NCBI GenBank assembly: GCA_046289975.1
Contig: JBKBUQ010000033.1
Location: 1 to 22,695, forward strand
Direction: 5' to 3'
From: UBA2798 sp046289975
GTDB lineage: Bacteria > Bacteroidota > Bacteroidia > Flavobacteriales_D > UBA2798
DNA length: 22,695 bases
Position numbers and translations under genes: made by a program. The notes beneath the pieces were generated by a model, which made no database searches, was not told the DNA's origin, and worked only from the letters and a program-made list of their open reading frames with translations. Shown here piece by piece: positions 15,194 through 22,695 of the stretch (positions are counted from its first letter, which is position 1; each line of letters starts with the position of its first letter).

Positions 15194-15400
15194 TTATAAT
15201 TCTCCTGCAAGTAATAAGGCCAGGAGGATAATCAGTACCAGTACAAAAAACATATAAGGGTTTTTGTAAAGTGGTTTTTTCGGACGCTTGGTAACAGTAT
15301 CGTATTGGTGTTTCAAACGCGAAAAATCCTGGTACTTCATCATCTCTTCATCAGAGATCTGCTGACCATTATTTTCTTTATGTAGTTTATATTTTTTCAT
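15194..15400 (-). CDS. Small single-pass membrane protein coupled to the sigma-factor gene
   Basis: A 68-residue protein with a polar, charged N-terminal part (1-48; many Lys, Gln and Glu) and one hydrophobic C-terminal helix (about 49-66: NPYMFFVLVLIILLALLL). Its ATG overlaps the stop of the sigma-factor gene (ATGA, 4 bp), so translation of the two is probably coupled. It is in the position typical of an anti-sigma factor. It is very short and lacks a zinc-binding HxxxCxxC motif, so a role as a membrane tether or inhibitor is inference only. The N-terminal polar part would be cytoplasmic if the helix is a tail anchor. Confidence 0.75.
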   Translation of the reverse strand: MKKYKLHKENNGQQISDEEMMKYQDFSRLKHQYDTVTKRPKKPLYKNPYMFFVLVLIILLALLLAGEL

Positions 15401-15975
15401 TTCCGCCCCTGGCGTTCGTTGAATTTTTGTTTCAGTTTTTCAAGTGCCCTGTACACTTTCATCTTGGCATTTGCTTCAGTTATGGTATACATTCCTGCAA
15501 TTTCCAGGAACGAAAGTTTTTGCATAAACCGAAGCTCAATCAGCACATTTAATTCCTCCGGAAGTTCTGCAAGCGCATCCAGAATCAGGGTGCAGTTTTC
15601 TTCGGAGTAAAGTTCGTTTATTTCTTCTATCATCTCAACAGCATCCGATTCTTTTACTTCGATATCCGATTCGCGTTTCGATTGCCGGAAGTACATGTTT
15701 ACTTCATTTGATGCAATGCGGTAGAGCCAGGAAGAAAAGGGGTGGCCGTGGTCGCGGTATTTGCCAAGGTTAATCATCGCTTTCAGAAAAACCTGTGCAG
15801 TCAGATCGCCACTAAGTTGCTTGTCGCGGATGCGGTGATGGATAAAGAGAAAAATGGGTTTGTAATAGTGATCATACAACACCGCAAAGCGGGCGGGATC
15901 GGCCTTTGCAGCATTGATCTGCAAAAGCTCTTCCTCCCTGCTGTATTTGGTGTTGTTGTTTTGCATGCCGTTCAT
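15397..15975 (-). CDS. RNA polymerase sigma factor, ECF/sigma-70 type
   Basis: Sigma factor of 192 residues with regions 2 and 4 only, as in ECF sigmas. Region 2 spans about residues 28-98 (FAVLYDHYYKPIFLFIHHRI, DLTAQVFLKAM, and FSSWLYRIASNEVNMYFRQ for -10 recognition). A short acidic linker (102-125) follows. Region 4 spans about 126-184 with LPEELNVLIELRFMQKLSFLEIAGMYTITEANAKMKVYRALEKL read in pieces as the -35-binding helix-turn-helix. Two possible starts exist, M1 at 15975 and M4; the first is used. The coupled downstream gene encodes a small membrane protein, possibly a regulator. About 110 bp of non-coding DNA separate it from the aminotransferase gene upstream, leaving room for its own promoter. 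Targets are not identifiable. Confidence 0.88.
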   Translation of the reverse strand: MNGMQNNNTKYSREEELLQINAAKADPARFAVLYDHYYKPIFLFIHHRIRDKQLSGDLTAQVFLKAMINLGKYRDHGHPFSSWLYRIASNEVNMYFRQSKRESDIEVKESDAVEMIEEINELYSEENCTLILDALAELPEELNVLIELRFMQKLSFLEIAGMYTITEANAKMKVYRALEKLKQKFNERQGRK

Positions 15976-16084
15976 TCACATCGCTATTACTACAATGTGC
16001 TTTCATAGAAAAGTAACAGAATTTTTTAATCCTCTTTAAATTAATCAGTTGCGATGTTTGCTGACCAGTTTCCGGCAGAAGAAC

Positions 16085-17355
16085 TTAGCGATCGGCTAAT
16101 TCGAGCAATCCCTTTACCAGTTTGTCCAGATCACTTGTTGAAGTATAAACATGTGGTGTTACTCTGATTCCGTTTACTTTCTGCCATTCGATGGCTACTG
16201 TATGTACGCTGAACTTATCAAATAAATAGGATTCGATCTCGGTTGCCTTTTTACCTTCAATTCCAACCGTTGCAATAGCACACGAGGCATGATCGGAAAG
16301 TGGAGAATAGAATTTGATTTTAGGATGGTGTTTAACTTTATTCACCCAGTAATTTTTCAACCAGCGAAGCCGTTCTTCCTTGCGTTTACTTCCAATGGAT
16401 TCATGAAAACTAATTGCTCTGCCAATTCCCATTTCTGCAGGGAAAGAACGTGTGCCCAAGGCTTCAAATTTGCGGATGTCATCGCTTTTCGGATTTTCGC
16501 TCGACATTATCGGCCACAGGCTTGCAATGCGTTCTTTTTTCACATACAACATTCCTGTACCAAAGGGTGCACATAACCATTTATGCAATGATGTTCCAGC
16601 AAAGTCACAACCAATATCGTGCAGATTCATTTCNNNNNNNNNNCGTAATGCGCAAAAGAATGGGCTGCATCCATAACCGTTAAGATGTTTTTTTTCTTTG
16701 CTTCTTCACAAATGCGTTTTGCAGGTAAAATATGACCTGTCCAGTTTATGACTTGCGTTAAGTGTATCACTTTTGTTTTTGTACTGATCGCATCGGTAAA
16801 TAATTTCACGACTGCTTCCTCATTATCGAGACCAACAGGAATATCGATCCACACGAGTTTGATGCCTTCGCGTTGTTCCCTTTGCATCCAGGCGTGGCGC
16901 ATGTTGGGATAGTCGTAATTCGTTACGATTACCTCATCTCCTTTTTTCAAATCAATTCCGTAAATGATAATGTCCAGCGCTTCGGTGGCGTTGCGGTTTA
17001 TTGAAATTTCATCGGGATCAGCACCGGCAAGTTTTGCAAGGTCGCGACGCACATCTTCTCTTCCCTTATCCAGAACCCTCCACATGTAATAGGTAGGAGC
17101 TTCGTTCGAAAAACGATTGTAATGTTCAAACGCTTCCTGCACGACTTTGGGTTGAGGACTTACTCCTCCATTGTTGAGATTAACGATGTTTTGAGATACA
17201 GTGTAGGAGTGACGTACCCACGACCAAAAATCGTCTTCACTTGTATTGAGTGGCGGAGCAATCTGCGAAAATGATAGATCGCTTACCGACAATAATCCAA
17301 GTCCGCCTGCAGCTTTGGCTGTAGTCGATAAAAATTTTCTGCGGGATGCGTCCAT
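16085..17355 (-). CDS. Tat-exported aminotransferase class V-fold PLP enzyme, split by an assembly gap
   Basis: PLP-dependent enzyme of the class V aminotransferase fold (cysteine desulfurase / isopenicillin N epimerase-like), about 420 residues. The N-terminus is a twin-arginine signal (SRRKFLSTTAKAAGG at 4-18, hydrophobic stretch, then FSQ), so folded export with cofactor is expected. The PLP aspartate D229 and H232 are in VMDAAHSFAHY, the last readable stretch before the gap; the Schiff-base lysine is in TSLHKWLCAP, encoded at 16580-16582. Ten Ns (16634-16643) separate the halves, which are in different frames as written. A single gene is assumed because the motifs continue in family order; the real gap length must be 2 mod 3 bases to join them. 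The second part ends in a normal stop. Reaction and substrate cannot be predicted: similar Tat enzymes are called epimerases or desulfurases without proof. Confidence 0.82.
16634..16643. other. Assembly gap (10 Ns)
   Basis: Ten unknown bases inside the aminotransferase gene. The flanking reading frames are offset by one, so the 10-base length is probably a placeholder and not a measured distance. Confidence 0.98.
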
Positions 17356-17412
17356 AGTAATAGCTTTCCTGCAATATAACCGATAATGGGGAATAATGGA
17401 AGGGAGAATTTA

Positions 17413-17772
17413 CTAACCGAGCACCTGAATTTGTGAATTCAGGATATCGAGCAGGATTTCAAGTTTTTTGAGCAGATCTTCTCTCTTTTTTGAAGGGAAA
17501 ACGACTTGGTTCATGAATTCTTTTTGCAACACTACCATGTCTCTTAATACACTTCTTGGATCCTGATCGGGGTCGAGTATTTCGATGGGTTTGATGTCCA
17601 TGATCTCAGCGATGCGAATAAGTCGTTCTACGGTAAGATCCACATCATTACTTTCAAGTCTAGCATAGCTACGTGGAGAGATGCCAAGTCGCTCGGCAAT
17701 TTGGTCCTGCGAAATATTTCTTGCTTCACGCAAAGAGCGAATGCGGATATGAATCGCTGTAAGTTCCTCCAT
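17413..17772 (-). CDS. XRE-family helix-turn-helix transcriptional regulator
   Basis: Small DNA-binding protein of 119 residues. The Cro/C1-type HTH covers about residues 8-64: the RIRSLREARNISQDQIAERLG helices, the recognition-helix region ISPRSYARLES, then LTVERLIRIAEIMDI. The C-terminal half (about 80-119) is a predicted amphipathic/coiled helix (KKREDLLKKLEILLDILNSQI) that could mediate dimerisation or partner binding. The start at 17772 (MEELTAIHI) is preferred over the ATG at 17796 because the upstream extension MLLFLPQI looks non-conserved and the site is preceded by AT-rich leader. It is followed by the aminotransferase gene on the same strand after 57 bp; joint control is possible. 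It has no peptidase domain, so it is not a LexA-like repressor. Targets unknown. Confidence 0.85.
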   Translation of the reverse strand: MEELTAIHIRIRSLREARNISQDQIAERLGISPRSYARLESNDVDLTVERLIRIAEIMDIKPIEILDPDQDPRSVLRDMVVLQKEFMNQVVFPSKKREDLLKKLEILLDILNSQIQVLG

Positions 17773-17938
17773 AATCTGCGGTAAAAATAGCAGCATTAGG
17801 GAATTATCAGGATGATTTTAGCTAAAAATGGAGGGGATTATTAAAATTCTAACGAATGATAAATCAATAATTTAAAGCGAATAATTGCATTCGAAAAATA
17901 GCGATTTAATTAACAATTGTTGAGCATACAGTGAAAAA

Positions 17939-18553
17939 TTACTGTCGTAAATGCATGAGATAGTTTACAGAATCAGGGCCACTATTGAAAAGCAGATCGA
18001 TAACCGAAAGGTTGGGGATAAATGGATGTCTGTCTGAAAACACTTGAGTATATTCAGGAAAGGATTCCGGATCGTTTTCATTGAATGATTTGCTTCTGAA
18101 ATCTGTAAAATCAGATGGATAGAATTCAATGTATGCTGAACTGAGTTGAAGGTTTTTTTTAAGATTCAAACATTTGTCGAGAACCTGAAGCAGTTCCAGA
18201 TCAAACTCTATCAGCCAATCGTGTTTTTTTTCGAATACCGGAGAAAATAAATGTTCGTAATACTCAAAAAAAGGGGCGTTTTTATAAGCTGAGAGGATGG
18301 TCCGCCAATGGTTACGCTGCCAGTTATCGCGATGGGCAATGCGGATATCCTTCACCGGTGTTTTGCCACTTCTGCCTTTTTCAACGGGAATAATAAGTGT
18401 AATCGGACCATTTGCTCCCAGCACAGAACATCGGTTTCGCAAGGTTTGTTTCGGGAAGTGCTCCATGCTCTCGATCAGTACGTTCGCATGCCGTATGTAC
18501 TCCGCAAAATAGGAGACGGGGGGAAGATAGGCGATGGGTAACACAGAATTCAC
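17939..18553 (-). CDS. WbqC-like family protein
   Basis: Protein of 204 residues with the WbqC-family signature: start MNSVLPIAYLPPVSYFAEYI, then FPKQTLRNRCSVLGANGPITLIIPVEKG (read in segments, 33-60), then WQRNHWRTILSAYKNAPFFEYYEHLF (78-103). Family members are frequent in Bacteroidota and some occur in polysaccharide (O-antigen) clusters, but no activity is firmly established. No signal peptide or TM helix is evident. It lies divergent from the propeller histidine kinase, the two start codons being only about 55 bp apart. No glycan-synthesis genes are nearby, so context adds nothing to function. The family call is confident. Confidence 0.88.
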   Translation of the reverse strand: MNSVLPIAYLPPVSYFAEYIRHANVLIESMEHFPKQTLRNRCSVLGANGPITLIIPVEKGRSGKTPVKDIRIAHRDNWQRNHWRTILSAYKNAPFFEYYEHLFSPVFEKKHDWLIEFDLELLQVLDKCLNLKKNLQLSSAYIEFYPSDFTDFRSKSFNENDPESFPEYTQVFSDRHPFIPNLSVIDLLFNSGPDSVNYLMHLRQ

Positions 18554-18609
18554 ATTGCGAATATAAGGTTCCCTATCGCAGACTCTGTTTGAATTCCTAT
18601 TTTCGTTCT

Positions 18610-21522
18610 GTGCTGAGGCGATTGAATTATTTGTTGTGGATTGTTCTGTGGGCTATACCAATTTCCGGTTTAGCTCAGGATCCTGCATTTTTTCGGATCT
18701 CATCCGAACAAGGCCTTCCGAGTAATGAGGTATATACGGTTCATCAGGATAAAAAAGGTTTTATCTGGATTGGCAGCGATGCAGGTTTATTCAGGTATGA
18801 TGGGTTTCGTTTTAAGCGGTACAAGTCTTCTGGACAAAAATCAAGAGCGCTCACAGGATTGGCAGAATCCTCCGATGGAACTATTTATTCCTTTTCCTTC
18901 GCAGGACAAATTTTTCGGACCTCCGGAGATTCACTGATAGAACTACCTGATTGGGGTCGTCCGCTCAATAGCATCTCCATGGGCTATTTGAAGAATAAAG
19001 GTGAGGTTTTGTGGGTAACTGCTCTGGATGGTGTTCATGGTTATTCAGTTGCGAATAAAGAATGGATCCTTTTTGACGATTACTCAGAACATCTCAAGGA
19101 AAAAGATTACCGACTAGTGGCTTCCGGGATAAGCAGTGATAACAATTTTTCATTCCTTCACTCTGCAGGCATAGGTATAATTGATCAGTCTGGTGAGACT
19201 TCTGTCATCTATGTAAATGATTTTGTTGACCATGGAATGTATTTTCTAACAGAAAAAAATGAGGAGTACTGGATATTTAGTCTTGATGGATCAAGAGTTT
19301 TAAAAAGCAGAAAAAGCAGAATCGAACCGTTTTTATTGGAGCCATTAACCACAGCGTTAAGGGGAAGGAAACTGACCTTTGTTCAGTGGATAGGTGATGA
19401 ACTTTTTATTGGTACACATTCCGGATTGATCATTTTTAATGATTCGACAAAATCGGTGCGTGAATATTTTCAATCTACTCCCGTATCCCGAATTATAAAA
19501 GATCGTGAAGGTGTTTATTGGTTAACGTCTTTATCCGAAGGGATTTTTAGAATTCCATCATTTGAGAATGAAGTGTGGAGAATTCAAACCCAATCAGGAC
19601 GCAGTATTCCGATTACCAAGATGGATGGAAGCCCCGATTATATTTATTGCTCAACAGGACAGGGACAAATTGGCGTTTTAAATAAAAGCACCAGGGAATG
19701 GAAGGAAATCCCCATGCCCGTTCAGGCCGATCCCCAGACTTTGTTTATCGATAAGGACCGTCGAGTTTACCTTTCGATAATGAATACAATCTATGAGTTG
19801 AAAGGCGAACAATTCATTCCGATGGTAAGCACTGTTTCGTCCTGTAAATCTATTTTTCGCATAGCCAACGGTTATTTGTTTGCATCTTCTATCGGATTGT
19901 TTTTTCTTCCTGAAATAAGTGATCGCCATCAGTTGAAAACCTTATCCAGATCGTGGTCGCGTGAATTTCAGCCTCACCATAACAAACCTGGCGCTTATCT
20001 TGCAGCAACCGACAATGGGGTTCTGGAAATTATTCCGCAATCCGATTCTTTTGTGGTGCGAAATTTTTGTCTTGAGGGTCAGCAAGTATTATCAATTCAG
20101 GCGGATACTTTAACTCATTCTCTTTTCTCCTTAACAGCCTCCGGATTACTGTTGATGGTTGACCAACAAGGAGAACGATTGATAAAGAAGTTTGAGGAGA
20201 CAGATATTCCAAATAAAATACGTTTACGGGATTCCGGAATAGTAGTCGCAACTGCACATGGGTTGATGATCATCCGTTTTGGTGAAGGGAAGTCGCAACG
20301 AATCACTCGGCGCGATGGTCTTGTTGCGGATGAAATCAATGCACTTGTTGTTGATGAAAATGGATTTTGGCTTGCAACTTCCAGAGGCTTGCAGTTTATT
20401 CCATCTTATGCGAAAGGCGCCATTTCAAATGCATCATTGTACCTTAAAGCACTAAGGACAGATGAGCAATATTATGATCAATCTACATTTCTTTATTTAG
20501 ATTTTGACCAATCGTTGACTTTCTTCCCCGCGTTTTCTTGTTATCGTTTTGCTGATGCAGCTGATTATGCCTATCGCATTTTACCTCATGATACGATCTG
20601 GAGATTTATTCCGGGAAATACCGAATCCTTTACTATTCCTTCACTTCAATCCGGTGAGTTTACAATCGAGTTGGGTTTGGTTTATGAAGGCGAAATGCTG
20701 GTTGCAAAACCAATCTATATAAAAGGTTATGTGCTTGCACCTTTCTGGCAGCGATGGTGGTTTTATTTATTGATTGGCTTGTTCGCGTTAGTCGTTGCGT
20801 TTACACTTTTCAGAATCCGATTGAAATTTATTCGCAAAAAGCAATTGCAGGAATTGAACCGGATTCATTTGGAAACAGAATTGAAACTATCACAGCAAAC
20901 TGCGTTAAAATCACAAATGAATCCTCATTTTCTGTTCAATGTATTGAACTCTATCAAAGGATTTATTTATGAAAATGATAAAAAGAATGCGTCTTCGTAT
21001 TTAAGTGATTTTTCTGTTTTGGTTCGTCATGTGCTGGAGTTGAGTGCACGATCGCAAATCAGATTGTCGGAGGAGCTGGAAGTTATTGAGCCTTACATCA
21101 GACTGGAAGCGATGTTACTCGACGGAGATTTTTCCTACGCAATTCATGTAGATGATTCGATTGAGACGGATAACATTGCAATTCCACCTCTCATCATTCA
21201 GCCCTATGTTGAGAATGCGTTTAAACATGGCTTGCGACACAAACATGGGGAAAAGCGTTTAGAGATAAATGTCGGAGTGGAAAACAACCAATTAATCATT
21301 GCTATTGCTGATAACGGTGTTGGAAGAATTCGTTCAGGAGAAATTAATAGCGACAGAAATCAGCACCGTTCCTTTGGTTCCGATGCATCACGCAAAAGAA
21401 TAGCGTTGTTTTCAGAAGGAAATAGCGAGCAGCAGGCAGTAGAAGTGGTTGATCGTTTTGATCAGGAAGGAAAAGCTACAGGTACCATTTACATCCTTAA
21501 AATACCTTTACATGAATTCTGA
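18610..21522 (+). CDS. Two-component regulator propeller sensor histidine kinase (LytS-like)
   Basis: Membrane sensor of about 970 residues. A signal peptide (about 1-23, ending GLAQ) precedes an extracytoplasmic beta-propeller of two-component-regulator repeats; the first is GLPSNEVYTVHQDKKGFIWIG with the SDAGLFRYDG end, and others recur up to about residue 610. A Y_Y_Y-type Ig domain (about 640-705) and one TM helix (about 716-738) follow. The cytoplasmic kinase is the His_kinase (LytS) type: phosphorylated His773 in MNPHFLFNVLNSIKGF, N-box Asn869 in IQPYVENAFKHGL, and ADNGVGR for ATP binding. The start is uncertain: no ATG exists between the opposite-strand WbqC gene and the signal peptide, so GTG 18610 is chosen (TTG 18589 possible). 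It overlaps the response regulator gene by 11 bp. The ligand is unknown. Confidence 0.87.
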   Translation: MLRRLNYLLWIVLWAIPISGLAQDPAFFRISSEQGLPSNEVYTVHQDKKGFIWIGSDAGLFRYDGFRFKRYKSSGQKSRALTGLAESSDGTIYSFSFAGQIFRTSGDSLIELPDWGRPLNSISMGYLKNKGEVLWVTALDGVHGYSVANKEWILFDDYSEHLKEKDYRLVASGISSDNNFSFLHSAGIGIIDQSGETSVIYVNDFVDHGMYFLTEKNEEYWIFSLDGSRVLKSRKSRIEPFLLEPLTTALRGRKLTFVQWIGDELFIGTHSGLIIFNDSTKSVREYFQSTPVSRIIKDREGVYWLTSLSEGIFRIPSFENEVWRIQTQSGRSIPITKMDGSPDYIYCSTGQGQIGVLNKSTREWKEIPMPVQADPQTLFIDKDRRVYLSIMNTIYELKGEQFIPMVSTVSSCKSIFRIANGYLFASSIGLFFLPEISDRHQLKTLSRSWSREFQPHHNKPGAYLAATDNGVLEIIPQSDSFVVRNFCLEGQQVLSIQADTLTHSLFSLTASGLLLMVDQQGERLIKKFEETDIPNKIRLRDSGIVVATAHGLMIIRFGEGKSQRITRRDGLVADEINALVVDENGFWLATSRGLQFIPSYAKGAISNASLYLKALRTDEQYYDQSTFLYLDFDQSLTFFPAFSCYRFADAADYAYRILPHDTIWRFIPGNTESFTIPSLQSGEFTIELGLVYEGEMLVAKPIYIKGYVLAPFWQRWWFYLLIGLFALVVAFTLFRIRLKFIRKKQLQELNRIHLETELKLSQQTALKSQMNPHFLFNVLNSIKGFIYENDKKNASSYLSDFSVLVRHVLELSARSQIRLSEELEVIEPYIRLEAMLLDGDFSYAIHVDDSIETDNIAIPPLIIQPYVENAFKHGLRHKHGEKRLEINVGVENNQLIIAIADNGVGRIRSGEINSDRNQHRSFGSDASRKRIALFSEGNSEQQAVEVVDRFDQEGKATGTIYILKIPLHEF

Positions 21523-22273
21523 GAAAATAAATGCGGTGTTGATTGATGATTCTTCGCAGGCACGGAAATTATTGCGTTTGATGCTGGCAGAATTAGCACC
21601 TGATGTTAATGTGCTTGGCGAATGTTCGGATTTAATTGAAGGAGTAAAATCAATTCGGGAAAGCAAACCAGATGTTGTTTTTCTTGATATTGAGATGCCG
21701 GGTAAATCAGGACTTCAAATTCTGGAGGAGCTTCCCCGTGATGAAATGCAGTATGAAATAATATTTACAACAGCATACGATGAATATGCTTTGCGTGCGT
21801 TTCGTTTATCTGCATTGGATTATCTTTTAAAACCAATCAGTGAAACTGAACTTAACGAAGCGGTAAAAAAGATCCGCCAGCGAAAGCAAATGCATTCTTC
21901 ATCCGAAAGAATTCAGGCACTGAATGCAAATCTCCAACAGAAAGAGGCAAGCGTAATTTGTGTGCCTATTCAAAATGGTTTCGCACGTATTCCCCTGGAA
22001 TCAATCTTGTATTTCGAAGCAGATGGTTCCTACGTGAATATTGTTACTGCTGAAGGTAAACCCCGCACGATCTCAAAAAATTTGAAATACATCGAACAAA
22101 CACTTGAAGGCAACTCTCGCTTTCTCCGGGTTCACCGCTCGTATTTGCTCAATATCGACCAGGTTTTGGAATACAACCGATCCGGACGAGGCACAATCCT
22201 CATGAATAATGGCCATTCCATTGATCTTGCCCGCGATCGAAAAGAGGCTTTTTTGAAGGTTTTCGGGACCTGA
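21512..22273 (+). CDS. LytTR-family response regulator
   Basis: DNA-binding response regulator of 253 residues, the evident partner of the preceding kinase. The receiver domain spans about 5-122: acidic pocket D12-D13, phosphoacceptor D59 in VVFLDIEMPG, Thr87 in FTTAYDEYALRAF, and K107 in LDYLLKPIS. A linker with coiled potential leads to a LytTR domain (about 150-250) with IPLESILYFEADGSYVNIVT and RFLRVHRSYLLNIDQV, typical of AlgR/AgrA/LytR-type regulators that bind direct repeats in promoters. The start at 21512 gives MNSEKINAVLIDD; it lies 11 bp inside the kinase gene, a tight operon. In-frame codons upstream at 21449 fall inside the kinase and are rejected. Kinase and regulator form a complete pair; target genes cannot be told. 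Confidence 0.92.
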   Translation: MNSEKINAVLIDDSSQARKLLRLMLAELAPDVNVLGECSDLIEGVKSIRESKPDVVFLDIEMPGKSGLQILEELPRDEMQYEIIFTTAYDEYALRAFRLSALDYLLKPISETELNEAVKKIRQRKQMHSSSERIQALNANLQQKEASVICVPIQNGFARIPLESILYFEADGSYVNIVTAEGKPRTISKNLKYIEQTLEGNSRFLRVHRSYLLNIDQVLEYNRSGRGTILMNNGHSIDLARDRKEAFLKVFGT

Positions 22274-22370
22274 AATGACGGTTCGTAAACTCAAATGGCA
22301 CTTTCACAAAGTCAATATTGCCTTTTTAGTAAAGTCTGTCTAAGTTCGGATTCGCAAGCAGGCGAATGAG

Positions 22371-22409
22371 GAAAAGCCCCGGAAAGATTTACTTCTTATG
22401 GGGCTTTTT
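22371..22409. terminator. Bidirectional rho-independent-like terminator
   Basis: AAAAGCCCC (22372-22380) pairs with GGGGCTTTT (22400-22408) across a 19-base loop. On the plus strand the stem ends in a T-run for the response-regulator gene; on the minus strand GGGGCTTTTCC follows the stem for menB. It lies between the two convergent genes, so it can serve both. Confidence 0.75.
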
Positions 22410-22430
22410 CTGTTTCTAAACCTTTGCTGA

Positions 22431-22694
22431 TTATGGGAACTTCGGGAATTTACTGTAGTCGGGTTTACGCTTTTCGATATATGCGTTTTTCCCTTCTTTG
22501 GCTTCATCGCTGAGGTAATACAATAAAGTTGCATTTCCTGCCAACTCCTGAATACCGGATTGTCCGTCGAGCTCTGCATTGAATGAGGATTTCAGCATGC
22601 GGATGGCAAGCGGCGATTTCTCGCGGATCTTTCCTGCCCAAGTCATCACTTCATCTTCAAGCTTGTCGAGAGGAACTACTGTATTTACCAAGCC
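22431..22694 (-). CDS. menB: 1,4-dihydroxy-2-naphthoyl-CoA synthase MenB, C-terminal part only
   Basis: The C-terminal 87 residues of a crotonase-fold enzyme are visible; the gene continues past the window edge. The sequence starts in the conserved GLVNTVVP segment, runs through ESPLAIRMLKSSFNAE-like helices (here KSPLAIRMLKSSFNAEL), and ends with LLYYLSDEAKEGKNAYIEKR and KPDYSKFPKFP. That last ending (KRKPDxxKFPxFP) is the characteristic MenB tail, which separates it from generic enoyl-CoA hydratases. MenB closes the second ring of menaquinone from O-succinylbenzoyl-CoA, fitting a respiring Bacteroidota. It is followed by a bidirectional terminator, so it is the last gene of its transcript. 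The active-site half is off-window and cannot be checked. Confidence 0.88.
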   Translation of the reverse strand, partial: GLVNTVVPLDKLEDEVMTWAGKIREKSPLAIRMLKSSFNAELDGQSGIQELAGNATLLYYLSDEAKEGKNAYIEKRKPDYSKFPKFP

Positions 22695-22695
22695 C

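Noticed and set aside
16414..16683. Plus-strand frames crossing the N gap
   Set aside because: Antisense to the aminotransferase and dependent on unknown bases.
17878..17921. Small palindromes (CGAAT/ATTCG and AACAATTGTT) upstream of the XRE gene as operators
   Set aside because: Arms of only 5 bp in AT-rich DNA; expected by chance and not repeated elsewhere near the gene.
18412..18609. N-terminal extension of the sensor kinase from the ATG at 18412
   Set aside because: It would overlap the opposite-strand WbqC gene by over 140 bp and bury the signal peptide behind about 66 low-complexity basic residues.

Overview
The window looks like a scaffold from a member of the Bacteroidota. The gene families and their style point that way: a beta-propeller sensor kinase followed by a LytTR regulator, a TPR-SpoIIE phosphatase, a WbqC-like protein, a DUF2400 protein, a DnaE-like second polymerase next to DinB, and weak or absent Shine-Dalgarno sequences. 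It is draft sequence: a 10-N gap splits one gene, and genes are cut at both ends.

Layout. 1-3119 (+): a tight run of mtaB (5' end missing), an unusual Lgt-like membrane protein and a diacylglycerol-kinase-type lipid kinase, with overlapping start and stop codons. 3099-4583 (-): a sodium:solute symporter, convergent with the lipid kinase. 4697-8254 (+): an orphan LolD-type ABC ATPase, a DUF2400 protein and a large membrane TPR-SpoIIE phosphatase. 8265-13869: a DNA-damage-tolerance group made of a YedK/HMCES-type protein (-), a GNAT acetyltransferase (+), a DnaE-like polymerase (-) and DinB (-).

12529-14498 is the most unusual stretch. It holds a 9-copy 7-bp tandem repeat beside the dnaE start codon, a short hairpin, a 14-bp tandem duplication, a 3-copy 21-bp repeat that runs into a perfect 38-bp palindrome upstream of dinB, a second perfect hairpin, and a lone Y1 (IS200/IS605-type) transposase. 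It reads as a REP/RAYT-like nest inserted around the polymerase genes.

14580-18553: a secreted protein of unknown function (+), an ECF-type sigma factor with a small membrane protein translationally coupled behind it (-), a Tat-exported class V aminotransferase-fold enzyme interrupted by the assembly gap (-), a small XRE regulator (-) and a WbqC-family protein (-). 18610-22273 (+): a propeller histidine kinase overlapping its LytTR response regulator, a complete two-component system. 22371-22409 is a bidirectional terminator, and the window ends in the C-terminal part of menB (-).

No rRNA, tRNA or CRISPR array was found. No gene-free stretch exceeds 300 bases. The longest gaps are 13870-14081 and 12529-12735 (both repeat-filled), 17773-17938 (AT-rich, nothing firm) and 22274-22430 (the terminator).
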